A program made the position numbers and the translations under genes. From Bradyrhizobium algeriense (lineage in GTDB: Bacteria; Pseudomonadota; Alphaproteobacteria; Rhizobiales; Xanthobacteraceae), in contig NZ_JAZHRV010000001.1 in assembly GCF_036924595.1 (NCBI RefSeq), positions 5,394,001 to 5,458,000 on the forward strand: DNA of 64,000 nt, in the 5' to 3' direction. Below the pieces are notes generated by a model. It was not told the origin of the DNA. It searched no databases and saw nothing but the letters and a program-made list of their open reading frames with translations. Of this stretch, positions 45,810-54,262 are shown one piece after another; position 1 is the first letter of the stretch; every line of letters starts with the position of its first letter.

Positions 45810-47069
45810 ATGGTTGAGGATGTGCGTTGGTTTGTCGGGATCGATTGGGCAACACAGAGCCACCGCGTTTGCCTGCTTGATAGCGAAGGAGGACGCATGG
45901 GCGAGCGGGAGTTCGCCCATGGCGGAGCCGGACTGACGGAACTGCGAGATTGGTTGCTGCAGAAGACCGGGGCTGCGCCGGGGCAGATCGCCGTCGCGAT
46001 CGAGATGCCGCATGGTCCCGTGGTGGAGATGCTGCTCGAGCACGGGTTTGTGGTCTTTGCCATCAATCCCAAGCAGCTCGATCGTTTCCGCGATCGCTTC
46101 ACAGTCGCAGGCACCAAGGATGACAGCCGAGACGCCCTTGTCCTTGGAGACTCACTGCGTACCGATCGGAAAGCCTTCCGGCAGCTTGCGATCGACAATC
46201 CGGTGGTGATCGAGCTGCGCGAGTGGTCGCGCCTCGTGGACGAGTTGCAGCAGGAACGGACGCGTCTGGCCAATCGTCTGCGTCAGCAGCTGTGGCGCTA
46301 CTATCCGCAGGCGACCGAACTAGCCGATGATGTCGGGGACGACTGGTTCCTGGCGCTGTGGCAAAAGGTGCCGACCCCCGCCGCCGCCGCGAAGGTAACG
46401 GAGAAGACGGTTGCGCGCATCCTCAAGGACCACCGCATCCGGCGTCTCGATGCCGCCACCGTGCTGCAGACCTTGCGCAAGACGGCCTTGTTCGTCGCCC
46501 CAGGCACGACGGAGGCCGCTTGCGTGCATATCCGCAGTCTCGCGGCGCGCATGCACCTGGTCAATCAGCAGATCAAGGAAGCCCACAACGCCCTGGACGG
46601 CCTCTGCGCCGGGCTCGCGGCACCGGACGAGGAGAGCCCGTCGGGGCAGAGCCGTGAGCAGTGTGACGTGGCAATCCTTCGCTCCTGGCCGGGAATCGGC
46701 AGGATTGTTCTCGCCACACTGCTCACCGAGGCAGCGCAGCCGCTGCAGGCCCGAGATTATCACGCCTTGCGTGCGCTGGCAGGGGTTGCTCCGGTGACGC
46801 GGCAAAGCGGCAAACAACGCTTCGTGATCCGCCGCCACGCCTGCAACAGGAGGCTGCAGACCGCCGTTCATCATTGGTCGCGCGTTGCCATCCAGCACGA
46901 TGCTGCCGCGCGGCGCCGCTATGATGCCTTGCGGCAGCGCGGCCACGGCCATGCACGTGCGTTGCGTAGCGTGGGCGATCGCCTGCTCTCGGCTCTATGC
47001 TCGACCCTCAAGAGCCGGACCCTGTATGATGCCAACCGCGGGAGTTCGCAGATCTCCGTCAAACAGTAA
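45810..47069 (+). CDS. IS110-family DEDD transposase
   Basis: 419 aa. N-terminal RuvC-like DEDD domain (FVGIDWATQSHRVCLLD; AIEMPHGPVVEML; GTKDDSRDALVLGD), central coiled coil (REWSRLVDELQQERTRLANRLRQQ) and C-terminal transposase_20 domain with a helix-hairpin-helix (SWPGIGRIVLATLL) and the Ser region (GVAPVTRQSGKQRFV). Start ATG 45810 has Shine-Dalgarno GAGGAGG at 45796-45802. Intact, full family length, so the element may be active. Confidence 0.93.
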   Translation: MVEDVRWFVGIDWATQSHRVCLLDSEGGRMGEREFAHGGAGLTELRDWLLQKTGAAPGQIAVAIEMPHGPVVEMLLEHGFVVFAINPKQLDRFRDRFTVAGTKDDSRDALVLGDSLRTDRKAFRQLAIDNPVVIELREWSRLVDELQQERTRLANRLRQQLWRYYPQATELADDVGDDWFLALWQKVPTPAAAAKVTEKTVARILKDHRIRRLDAATVLQTLRKTALFVAPGTTEAACVHIRSLAARMHLVNQQIKEAHNALDGLCAGLAAPDEESPSGQSREQCDVAILRSWPGIGRIVLATLLTEAAQPLQARDYHALRALAGVAPVTRQSGKQRFVIRRHACNRRLQTAVHHWSRVAIQHDAAARRRYDALRQRGHGHARALRSVGDRLLSALCSTLKSRTLYDANRGSSQISVKQ

Positions 47070-47145
47070 GCCTCATTCCTTGGTTCGGCCGCTTGCGACC
47101 ATTCCTTCGTCCCGACCTGCCGAACCCGACAGCGACGCGCGCAGA

Positions 47146-47248
47146 CGCTGTCCAGGATGCCATCGGCACCGGCGTAGCCGGCGCGGAGCGTCCTGGACGG
47201 CGGCGAGCACGGCGCTACGCTCGTCATTCAAGGACGCCCAGCTCCTTG
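47146..47248 (+). ncRNA. Candidate IS110 guide (bridge/seek) RNA region
   Basis: In the right non-coding end: a 12-bp stem with one G-U pair (47146-47157 with 47191-47202) enclosing a second hairpin (CCGGC 47169-47173 / GCCGG 47177-47181), followed by the hairpin CAAGGA/TCCTTG (47229-47248). IS1111-type elements are known to encode a guide RNA downstream of the transposase. Exact RNA ends and loops unverified. Confidence 0.4.
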
Positions 47249-47276
47249 ACGAAAGCTAGGAGGTCCTACGAACCCC

Positions 47277-47822
47277 TTACGGCTTCGGCATGGTTTCCTT
47301 CAGCTGATCGCCGACGAAATTCGCCGCATGGCGATAGGCGGCATCGTTGTCGCCGCGGAACGTCACCGTTCGCTGCATCAACAATTTCTCGGCTTCGAGA
47401 TCGAGCAGCTGGATTTCGCCCCATTGCACCAGCGTGCTCATCTTGCGGATGCCGCCATAGACGACCAGCCGGGCGCCGGCCCGGCGCGCGGCGGCGATGA
47501 AAACATCCTGCGACATGCTGGTGGCGGTGCAGGGTTGATCGCGGCATTCGATCGTCACCACGCGATAATCGCTCTGGGCCGCCAGATTATCGCGCAGCAA
47601 TTTTGCAAACGATGCCACGCGCGCGAGATGCTCCGCGCTCTGGTCCGCGACCTCGCCGGAGGTGTCGAAATAATCGAAATCCGCCACCGCCACCGCAATC
47701 GGCGTGGCGGCCGGCGATCCGCCCGATGGAAATGACAGCGCCGCCACCGCGCACAGCATCAGCACGGCTCTTGCGCCGCTGCGCAGGCCTGGCGCGCGCC
47801 ATCGGGTTGCCGTTTGCATCAT
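47277..47822 (-). CDS. Predicted secreted protein, DUF2380/DUF3280-like
   Basis: 181 aa. Signal peptide (about 18-40: ARAVLMLCAVAALSFPSGGSPA), then IAVAVADFDYFDTSGEV, a family hallmark, a Cys pair ECRDQPC that may form a disulfide, and ARLVVYGGIRKMSTLVQWGEIQLLDLEAEKLL. A periplasmic protein of unknown role. Its stop lies 5 bases outside the right end of the IS110 element, so that insertion just missed the gene. Confidence 0.82.
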   Translation of the reverse strand: MMQTATRWRAPGLRSGARAVLMLCAVAALSFPSGGSPAATPIAVAVADFDYFDTSGEVADQSAEHLARVASFAKLLRDNLAAQSDYRVVTIECRDQPCTATSMSQDVFIAAARRAGARLVVYGGIRKMSTLVQWGEIQLLDLEAEKLLMQRTVTFRGDNDAAYRHAANFVGDQLKETMPKP

Positions 47823-48148
47823 GCTTCGTCTCCTTCACCTGCGACGGCGGCGTCATCCCGCTACCGCCGGGCCTGAATCATAACAGCGCGCGGGGATTTC
47901 GCTAAGCCATTCCACCACGCTGAACCTGTGCGTTTTGATTTCTTTCGTAGGCCGGATGGAGCGCAGCGTAATCCGGGCTACATTAACGGCTGCGCAGGGC
48001 GGCTTAGCGAAAGCGTAATCCGCCTTCCAGGCACGACGTTCGGCGGGTTACGGCTTCGCCTGACCTGCCCTACGACAATCGCCACCACCTTGTACTAACG
48101 GGCACGCTTGCTATCCTCCGCCAAAACCAAAAGCAGAGGAAACGCCAC
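47823..48148. other. Intergenic region with palindromic repeats
   Basis: 326 bases. 47946-48075 contains two joined repeat units: CGTAGGCCGGATGGAGCG...AATCCGGGCTAC, then GCAGGGCGGCTTAGCG...AATCCGCC and GGCGGGTTACGG...CTGCCCTACGA. No gene supported. Confidence 0.7.
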
Positions 48149-48907
48149 ATGCCCCTTCTCCAGAATCACATCGCCGTCATCACCGGTGCAGGCTCCGGCA
48201 TCGGGCGCGCCATCGCGATCGGCTATGCCCGCGAGGGTGCGCGGGTCGTGCTGCTCGACAGGGACGAGAAGGCGGCAGCCGAAGCGGCAAGGGAAATCGG
48301 CGACAAGGCCGTCAGCTTTGCGCTCGACGTCGCCAGACGCGAGGACTGCGTCGCAATGGCAAAGCAGATCGCCGACAAGGTCGGGCAGGTCTCGATCCTA
48401 GTCAACAATGCCGGCATCGTCCGCCGCAACGGCATGCTGGGCGCGGCCGAGGCCGTGATCAACGACTGGGAAGACATCATCGCGATCAACCTCACGGGTG
48501 TTTTCAACGTGACGCATGCGTTCCTGGCAGCCCTGCGCGCCAGCAAGGGACGCATCGTCAATATCGGCTCGATCCAGTCCTTTGTGCATGTGCGCACGCC
48601 TAGTTCGCCGGCCTATACAGCTTCCAAGCACGGCGTGCTCGGCTTCACCAAGGCGCTCGCCGCCGAACTCGGCAAGGAAGGCGTCCGCGTCAACGCGATC
48701 GGCCCGGGCTTCATCGCGACGCCGCTGAACGCCAATGCCCGCGCCAACAATCCCGACCTGGTGAAGACATTCATGGACCACACCCCGTTGGGACGCGCCG
48801 GCACCGCGGAAGACATCGTCGGCCCCGCGATCTTCCTTGCCTCTGATCTTTCTGCCTACGTCTCCGGATCGATCGTGATGGTCGACGGCGGCTACCGGGC
48901 TGTGTGA
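48149..48907 (+). CDS. SDR-family oxidoreductase
   Basis: 252 aa, classical short-chain dehydrogenase: NAD(P)-binding TGAGSGIG at residues 12-19, NNAG at 86-89, catalytic Ser near 141, Tyr156 and Lys160 (YTASK). Asp37 (LLDRDE) after the second strand favours NAD(H). The P450 gene starts 7 bases downstream, so the two may modify the same hydrophobic substrate. Confidence 0.92.
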   Translation: MPLLQNHIAVITGAGSGIGRAIAIGYAREGARVVLLDRDEKAAAEAAREIGDKAVSFALDVARREDCVAMAKQIADKVGQVSILVNNAGIVRRNGMLGAAEAVINDWEDIIAINLTGVFNVTHAFLAALRASKGRIVNIGSIQSFVHVRTPSSPAYTASKHGVLGFTKALAAELGKEGVRVNAIGPGFIATPLNANARANNPDLVKTFMDHTPLGRAGTAEDIVGPAIFLASDLSAYVSGSIVMVDGGYRAV

Positions 48908-48914
48908 GCGCTTC

Positions 48915-50087
48915 ATGTCCAACGCCCCGCATTTCGACATCGACGTACCGAGCTTCTGGGCCGATCCCTATCCCGCACTGGCGCAGATGCGCAAGGAGGC
49001 GCCGATCGCGTTCGTGCCGCAGCTCGGCTCGACCGTGTTCACCCGCCGCGGCGACATCTTCACCCAGGAGAAGCGCATCGACGTGTTCTCCTCGCACCAG
49101 CCGAACGGGCTGATGAATGTGCTGATGGGCCACAACATGATGCGCAAGGATGGCGATGCGCACATGAGCGAGCGGCAGGCGATGTTTCCCGCCGTGTCGC
49201 CGCGCACGGTGCGCGACACCTGGGTCCGCCAGTTTCAGGCCCATGCCGACCGCATCCTCGACGAGCTGGCGCCGAAAGGCTCTGCCGATCTCTGTAAAGA
49301 GCTGGCGCTGCCGCTGTCGGCCGAATGCCTGAAGGACGTCACCGGGCTGACCAACATGCGCTACCAGGACATGGACGCGTGGTCGCAGGCGATGATCGAC
49401 GGCATTGCCAATTACACCGGCAACAAGGAGGTCGAGGCGCGCTGCCATGCGGCGACCGCGGGCATCGATGCCGCGATCGACGACATGATTCCGGTGGTGA
49501 AGCAACACCCGAACACCTCGATCCTGAGCGTGTTGCTGGCATCAGGCCAGAACATGGAAAGCATCCGTGCCAACATCAAGCTTGCGATTTCGGGCGGGCA
49601 GAACGAGCCGCGCGATGCGATTGCCGGCGCGACGTGGGCGCTGCTGACGCATCCCGAACAACTTGCGCTGGTTCAGAACGGCAAGGCAAAGTGGCTCGAC
49701 GCGTTCGAGGAATATGCGCGCTGGATCGCGCCGATCCAGATGTCGCCGCGCCGGGTGGTAAAGCCATGGTCATATGGCGGCATCGACTTCGAGCCGGAAG
49801 ACCGCGTATTCTTCATGTTCGGCTCGGCCAATCGCGACGAGGCCTGCTTTGCCGAGCCGGATCGGTTCGACATCACCCGCGACACCCAAAAGAGCATCGC
49901 CTTCGGCGCCGGTCCGCATTACTGCGCCGGCGCGTTCGCATCGCGCGCCATGGTGGCCGACGTCGCGCTGCCGAGTGCATTTGCGCGGCTCAAAGGCCTG
50001 CGGCTGGACGAGCGCGAACCGGTTAGGATCGGCGGCTGGGCGTTTCGCGGATTGCTCAATCTGCCGGTGAAGTGGGACGCGGGCTGA
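48915..50087 (+). CDS. Cytochrome P450
   Basis: 390 aa, soluble bacterial type. Haem-binding FGAGPHYCAG with Cys337, K-helix ExxR at E266-R269, and an I-helix ISGGQNEPRDAIAGATWALL (about 226-245) in which the usual acidic-Thr pair is E231/T240. Needs separate ferredoxin and reductase, none nearby. Substrate unknown; the adjoining SDR could oxidise the alcohol formed. Confidence 0.93.
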   Translation: MSNAPHFDIDVPSFWADPYPALAQMRKEAPIAFVPQLGSTVFTRRGDIFTQEKRIDVFSSHQPNGLMNVLMGHNMMRKDGDAHMSERQAMFPAVSPRTVRDTWVRQFQAHADRILDELAPKGSADLCKELALPLSAECLKDVTGLTNMRYQDMDAWSQAMIDGIANYTGNKEVEARCHAATAGIDAAIDDMIPVVKQHPNTSILSVLLASGQNMESIRANIKLAISGGQNEPRDAIAGATWALLTHPEQLALVQNGKAKWLDAFEEYARWIAPIQMSPRRVVKPWSYGGIDFEPEDRVFFMFGSANRDEACFAEPDRFDITRDTQKSIAFGAGPHYCAGAFASRAMVADVALPSAFARLKGLRLDEREPVRIGGWAFRGLLNLPVKWDAG

Positions 50088-50100
50088 TCGTGGTGAGCTT

Positions 50101-50370
50101 CTACTGGCGCGGACATTCCCGGTAGCCGAAGCGATCGATGATCGTGCTGCCCGGAATGGTGTGAAACGCCAGCGTCTCCATGTAATGATTGTCGATGAGA
50201 TACTTGCGCAGTTTCTCATTGTAGGCGCTCAACATCCGCTGCGTGGAGCCCGCATGAGTGGTTGGGGGACTTCCGCTTTGACACGCATTCCGGACCCAAG
50301 TCGGACATCGCGTGAGGTCCGCAGTGCCCAGGTTCAGCCATTCGGTATCGAACTGGCGGATCGGCGCTTT
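50101..50370 (-). pseudogene. Start-less ORF in frame behind the Imm26-like gene
   Basis: 90 codons open in the same frame as the upstream gene, from which a single TAG (50371-50373) divides them. The translation is protein-like: FDTEWLNLGTADLTRCPTWVRNACQSG, then AYNEKLRKYLIDNHYMETLAFHTIPGSTIIDRFGYRECPRQ. The only ATG (50235) leaves 44 residues. Either the C-terminal part of a gene cut by a nonsense mutation, or a separate gene without its start. Confidence 0.5.
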
Positions 50371-50961
50371 CTACTCTTGGTCGACACCAGTCGGCACCCA
50401 ATCCTGGGGAAGCCTATGCCATGGCTGATCAGGAAAACGTCGCGCTGTTTCCTCCTTGACCTTCCGCTCGCGCCAGATTGGTCCGCCGATGTGCCATTCA
50501 GCTTCTTCTTCTCCGAAGTCGGCAGTGAGGCGCTGTGGAATGTGATACTCCGCGTCCCAGACAGCGATAATCTCCATGTTCTGGATCGCGGGATCTTCGA
50601 CACGCGTGTCATGGCTCGGCTTGCCGCCTGCCCATACCGTTACGTTCAACGTTCCTACCGGCCACTGAACTGAATAGCGCATCTTCTGCAACCCTTTGTG
50701 CAGCGGGAAACGGCCCAGATTCTTCCATCGACCGGACCTCAATGCTCGGCCTATGGATGGATGGGCAACGACGACTGTCGTCATCACGTTCGACGACAAG
50801 ACACCTTCCGGCCCCGCCAAATTGTGCTCTCGATGCCGGAAGAAGCCGATGGCTTTGTCCGGTGTCACCTGGCCGTAGTAAATCCAGCCGGCTTCGCCCG
50901 CTATCGCATAAAGGGTTCCCGCCCTTAGATCGGCTCTGGCTTTAGGGTCAGCATCGAACAT
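50371..50961 (-). CDS. Immunity-protein-like (Imm26-like) hypothetical
   Basis: 196 aa, no signal peptide. The N-terminal block LRAGTLYAIAGEAGWIYYGQVTPDKAIGFFRHRE resembles the Imm26 immunity family of polymorphic toxin systems (family resemblance by eye, unconfirmed). The rest contains many Trp residues (VTVWAGGKPS; EWHIGGPIWRERKV). No toxin gene is adjacent. It lies in the repeat-rich accessory patch. Confidence 0.55.
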   Translation of the reverse strand: MFDADPKARADLRAGTLYAIAGEAGWIYYGQVTPDKAIGFFRHREHNLAGPEGVLSSNVMTTVVVAHPSIGRALRSGRWKNLGRFPLHKGLQKMRYSVQWPVGTLNVTVWAGGKPSHDTRVEDPAIQNMEIIAVWDAEYHIPQRLTADFGEEEAEWHIGGPIWRERKVKEETARRFPDQPWHRLPQDWVPTGVDQE

Positions 50962-51257
50962 GGTGCAACCGGAGGAGGCAGGTCATCGCGGCAAGGATCC
51001 GCAGCAGCAACCATATCCATAACAACCGTCAGGCGTAACGTCGCTATGTCGCAAATGGGTCATTCGCGTCGGTTTGGCCGGACCACGGCGACTTCCGGTC
51101 TGCCCCGGTGAACGGACATCTTCAGGATAGGCGGGGATGTCTCAAAGGTGCCAACAGGCGACATTGAAGGCTTGGCTCGGAGATCGCCAACAGAGGCGCG
51201 TCCATCTCACCGCCGCGCGGTTGTTGCCCCGCGTCTCCAGCTCCACCTCAGTTTACC
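50962..51257. other. Intergenic region with repeat copy 1
   Basis: About 300 bases. 51055-51160 is one copy of the diverged repeat described at 52968, 53680 and 54280: GGGTCATTCGCGTCGG..., ACTTCCGGTC, CGGACATCTTCAG, ATGTCTCAA, GTGCC in that order. No gene supported. Confidence 0.6.
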
Positions 51258-51269
51258 GGACCGGGCTGG

Positions 51270-51758
51270 TTACTCGTTCACGCACAACTCGCCGCGAGCG
51301 TGCGTATCAAATCCGCCGCCTTGCCGACCAATGCCGGTGAGAAAAATGAGCCGACCGGTGGAGTTGCTGAATCGATCGGTTCCCTTGACGATCTTATCCA
51401 GTTGGCTGAAGGCCGGCGACTCGGTTTCGTACACGCCAGCAGTGCTGGTCGTGAATGTTCCCCCTTTTGCCGTGACTAGCACCGTTCCCGCGTAAGATTG
51501 CAGTGTTTTGGGCAACGAAGGCAGTCCTGCTGTTTCGGCCATTCCGTGCGCCGTGAAAAGCCACGTTGCGCCGCTTAGAGCGGGCTCGTTGCTCACGACT
51601 GTTCCGACAGTGCAAAGGTCGATCTGGCTTAAGCAACCTTCTTTGGTCATCTGAAGCGCAATTGTAGCCTCGAAGTTTCGGCACTGCGCGGGCTGTTGTG
51701 CGAAGCCGGCGCTTGTCGAAAGTGCAAGGATCAGGGTCGAAAGAAAGGCAGTTTTCAT
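51270..51758 (-). CDS. Secreted hypothetical protein
   Basis: 162 aa from ATG 51758 with Shine-Dalgarno GGAGG. Signal peptide MKTAFLSTLILALSTSAGFA, then a mature domain with several cysteines (CRNFEATIAL; GCLSQIDLC; C-terminal GELCVNE) and small hydrophobic strands (YAGTVLVTAKGGTFTTSTAGVYETESP). Probably periplasmic and disulfide-bonded; no family recognised. Confidence 0.75.
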   Translation of the reverse strand: MKTAFLSTLILALSTSAGFAQQPAQCRNFEATIALQMTKEGCLSQIDLCTVGTVVSNEPALSGATWLFTAHGMAETAGLPSLPKTLQSYAGTVLVTAKGGTFTTSTAGVYETESPAFSQLDKIVKGTDRFSNSTGRLIFLTGIGRQGGGFDTHARGELCVNE

Positions 51759-51976
51759 CACGCCCTCCTACTGATGTGCAATCTTGCTGGTGTGCACTCT
51801 ACACCCGATTGGATGGGTAAACGAGAGCGTGCCCGGGTCAACAACAGAACTCTGGGTGGCTGCGGCGTGGCCCAGCGAAGGCCGTCATGTGTGACCGATT
51901 GCTCGCTTGACTCGCGCGACCTCGCCGCGGAAAATGGAAGTAAATTTGATGCTTCCCGAACGCGCGGGAGGATGCC

Positions 51977-52939
51977 ATGTCGAGGACCTTGGTCGCGGTG
52001 GCATTTATGGTGATGGCCTTGGCGCAGGGACAGGCCAACGCGCAGGTGGCGCGCGTCGAATACCACCCGTTCAACTCGATCACACTGAGCGACGCGGAGT
52101 TCCTAACGGGCAAGGAGGGCCGCCCCGTAACACTCGCCGGAGAACTTCGCATTCCGCGGGCTGGGCAAGAGAAGCTCGCTGCCGTAATTCTCCTGCCTGG
52201 AGGTGGCGGCATGGGCGGGGCCGGAGGCATGATCGATGAATGGTCGCGGGAGCTAACCAAGATTGGAATAGCGACCTTTGCCATTGATAGTTTTTCCGGA
52301 CGCGGCCTCGTCAGTGCGTTTGGCGGCAAACTTGGTCGATTAGCGATGGTTTTCGATAGCTACCGCGCCCTCGAGCTCCTCGCCAGGCACCCGCAGATCG
52401 ACTCGGGCCGAGTTGCCGTGATGGGCTTCTCGTTAGGGGGGATTGCGGCGCTCCGCGCGAGCGTAACGCGCTTCCAAAAGATGCACGGCCCCCAGAGCCT
52501 GCAATTCGCGGCCCACGTCGCCTTCTATCCCGGTTGCGATACGACGTTCCGCGCCGGCGATGATGTCGGTGACAAGCCGATTCGTATTCTTCACGGCACG
52601 GCTGACGACTCTTTTCCAATCGGACCATGCAGGGAGTACGCCGAGCGTCTCGCCAAGGCCGGCCGCGACATTCGCCTGATCGAGTACCCGGGCGCGCATC
52701 ATGTCTTCGATGCGCCGGTGTATCGTGAACAGCGGGTGCTATCGGCACCCACTGTGGGATATTGCCAATTGGTCGAGGGCGACGAAGGGCAGATCCTCAA
52801 TCGCGCTACCGAGCAGCCATTCCGTTTCGGCGATGCCTGTGTCAGAAAGGGCTTCACACTCGCCTACGACGAAGCGGCCAGTGCGCAGGCGCGGGCGTTC
52901 ATCGGCGAATTTCTGAGTGCCACGCTTGCAGTAAAATGA
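51977..52939 (+). CDS. Dienelactone-hydrolase-like alpha/beta hydrolase, secreted
   Basis: 320 aa. Signal peptide (about 1-23), then an alpha/beta-hydrolase: nucleophile Ser152 in GFSLGG, acid Asp210/211 in LHGTADDSFP, His241/242 in PGAHHVFD. ILLPGGGGMGGAGG supplies the oxyanion loop. Start ATG 51977 preceded by GGGAGG. Substrate unknown; a lactone, ester or peptide hydrolase is possible. Confidence 0.85.
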   Translation: MSRTLVAVAFMVMALAQGQANAQVARVEYHPFNSITLSDAEFLTGKEGRPVTLAGELRIPRAGQEKLAAVILLPGGGGMGGAGGMIDEWSRELTKIGIATFAIDSFSGRGLVSAFGGKLGRLAMVFDSYRALELLARHPQIDSGRVAVMGFSLGGIAALRASVTRFQKMHGPQSLQFAAHVAFYPGCDTTFRAGDDVGDKPIRILHGTADDSFPIGPCREYAERLAKAGRDIRLIEYPGAHHVFDAPVYREQRVLSAPTVGYCQLVEGDEGQILNRATEQPFRFGDACVRKGFTLAYDEAASAQARAFIGEFLSATLAVK

Positions 52940-52967
52940 TGTCGTGCCGGTCAGGCATCGTCTAATC

Positions 52968-53085
52968 AAAGTCCGGTTTGGGTCAAACGCGTCGGTTTGA
53001 CCGTGTACCGACGACCTCCGCTCTACCCCCGCCAACGGACATCGTCAGTCCGGCCTGTCAGGTCCGAAAAGTGCCTGAAGCGGAC
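52968..53085 (+). repeat. Diverged repeat, copy 2 (lone-gene region)
   Basis: Shares in order TTGGGTCA, CGCGTCGGTTTGACCG, ACCTCCGCTCTACCCCCG, ACGGACATCGTCAG, GTCAGGTCCGAAAAGTGCC with the copies at 51055, 53680 and 54280. The GTCAGGTCCGAAAAGTGCC end is identical in copies 2 and 3. Confidence 0.65.
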
Positions 53086-53183
53086 CTCGGAGCTGACGGC
53101 AATCATATCGTGTGGAGCCCACGGACGAGACTCAAAGTAAGTCACCTGCCTTGTGCCATGTCCAGAAGCTCAGAAAGCCGACA

Positions 53184-53624
53184 TCACGACTTGGCGCCTT
53201 GATGCTCCAAAAAATCCTCTGCCGATCTGCGTGTCTGTTCTGAAGCAAGGGGGTGTTCAAGTACTGCGCGTAGCTCTGATAGCCACGCCCCTCTTTGGTC
53301 GCTGGACAGATTAGCATTGAGCACACGGTTGATCATCCAGACGGTGAGGTGAGTCGGCTGGCGATGAACGGAATCGCGCAACAGGGGCAAATAGCCGGGG
53401 ATTGCCTCTAGCTCGTGAACGAGCGGTCCGGGTGAACCAAACTCAGCGTCGGGAAAACGTTCGAGCAAGCTGAACATTGCCGGCGCAACACGATCCCGAC
53501 CGGGCAATGAACGAAAACCTTCGAAGAGCTGGTAGAGGCGAATATCTGTGTCGTCGGGCGACGGTTCAAATGAGTTCAAAGCTACAATTACAGTGGTGAT
53601 GGGATCGCAAACTTCCATTGGCAT
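53184..53624 (-). CDS. Immunity-protein-like hypothetical
   Basis: 146 aa, no signal. RVAPAMFSLLERFPDAEFGSPGPLVHELEAIPGYLPLLRDSV then PTHLTVWMINRVLNANLSSDQR is the helical pattern of small immunity-type proteins near polymorphic toxins (recognised by shape, not searched). No toxin next to it. Flanked on both sides by copies of the diverged repeat. Confidence 0.55.
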   Translation of the reverse strand: MPMEVCDPITTVIVALNSFEPSPDDTDIRLYQLFEGFRSLPGRDRVAPAMFSLLERFPDAEFGSPGPLVHELEAIPGYLPLLRDSVHRQPTHLTVWMINRVLNANLSSDQRGAWLSELRAVLEHPLASEQTRRSAEDFLEHQGAKS

Positions 53625-53679
53625 ACCGCCTACCGGAGCTGAAGCTGGTAAGGCTCACAAATTAACCTCTAGCTTTGGG

Positions 53680-53815
53680 GCTACGCAAGCGGTCCCGTTG
53701 TCCGCATCGGGTCAGATTCAGAAGTCCAGACGCGCAACGGGGCAGTCCGCCTCCCTCAAGAACAGACGCTGTCAGCCGGGCTTGTCAGGTCCGAAAAGTG
53801 CCAATGACGGAAAGA
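53680..53815 (+). repeat. Diverged repeat, copy 3
   Basis: CATCGGGTCAGATTC, AGTCCGCCTCCCTCAAGAAC, then GTCAGGTCCGAAAAGTGCCAA. The right third is identical to copy 2 over 19 bases; the left part is degraded. Confidence 0.6.
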
Positions 53816-53899
53816 AGCATTTTGATACAAATCGTGCGGACGCGGACAGGCGCGCACAAAACCGCCCCACGCTTTGCGAGATTTTGACGGAAGTAACTG

Positions 53900-54262
53900 T
53901 TGCGCTGTTTCACGCCCGCTCTACGGATATACGGCCTGCGCGAGGAGGGGCCGATTTTCAATTTTATTGTGACGTATTTTCAATATGCAATCTTCAATCC
54001 GTTTGGTTTGCTGGGTGTTTGCGCTGGAGCACTGGCCTGCTCCTTGGTTGCTTCCCCATGGCGCCGCCCCACGCCCGTAGACTGGCTTCTGGCGTTGATT
54101 GCCAACTCTGCTCATTTAGCTTTTCTTTATGTCGCTCTAGCCGGACCGTCACAGCTAAACCTTGTAATACTTATTACCGTTTTTGGGGGTGGTGTTGGCT
54201 TCGGTCTAGGATGGGTCTTGCGCTTGATTTGGCTCACCATCTGGCCCAGCAGAGTTATCTAG
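53900..54262 (+). CDS. Small membrane protein, start uncertain
   Basis: 120 aa if the TTG at 53900 is used, 97 aa from the GTG at 53969; a strong GAGGAGG at 53942-53948 lies between the two and fits an ATT at 53954 best. About three membrane helices (FGLLGVCAGALACSLVASP; WLLALIANSAHLAFLYVALA; NLVILITVFGGGVGFGLGWVLRLIW). A+T-richer than the surroundings. No family recognised. Confidence 0.6.
   Translation: MRCFTPALRIYGLREEGPIFNFIVTYFQYAIFNPFGLLGVCAGALACSLVASPWRRPTPVDWLLALIANSAHLAFLYVALAGPSQLNLVILITVFGGGVGFGLGWVLRLIWLTIWPSRVI

Larger units (their letters stand above)
45681..47272 (+). mobile_element. IS110-family element (IS1111-like ends)
   Basis: A DEDD transposase bracketed by the 12-bp inverted repeat TTCGTAGGACCT (45681-45692) / AGGTCCTACGAA (47261-47272). 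Such subterminal repeats mark the IS1111 subgroup of IS110. No target duplication, as expected for the family; exact ends may lie a few bases outside. Left non-coding end about 118 bases, right about 190 bases and strongly structured. Confidence 0.82.

Noticed and set aside
50262..50325. A fifth copy of the diverged repeat
   Set aside because: Some words match (ACTTCCGCTTTGAC, CGGACATCG) but the stretch also reads as protein-like sequence in the start-less ORF; the likeness may be chance.
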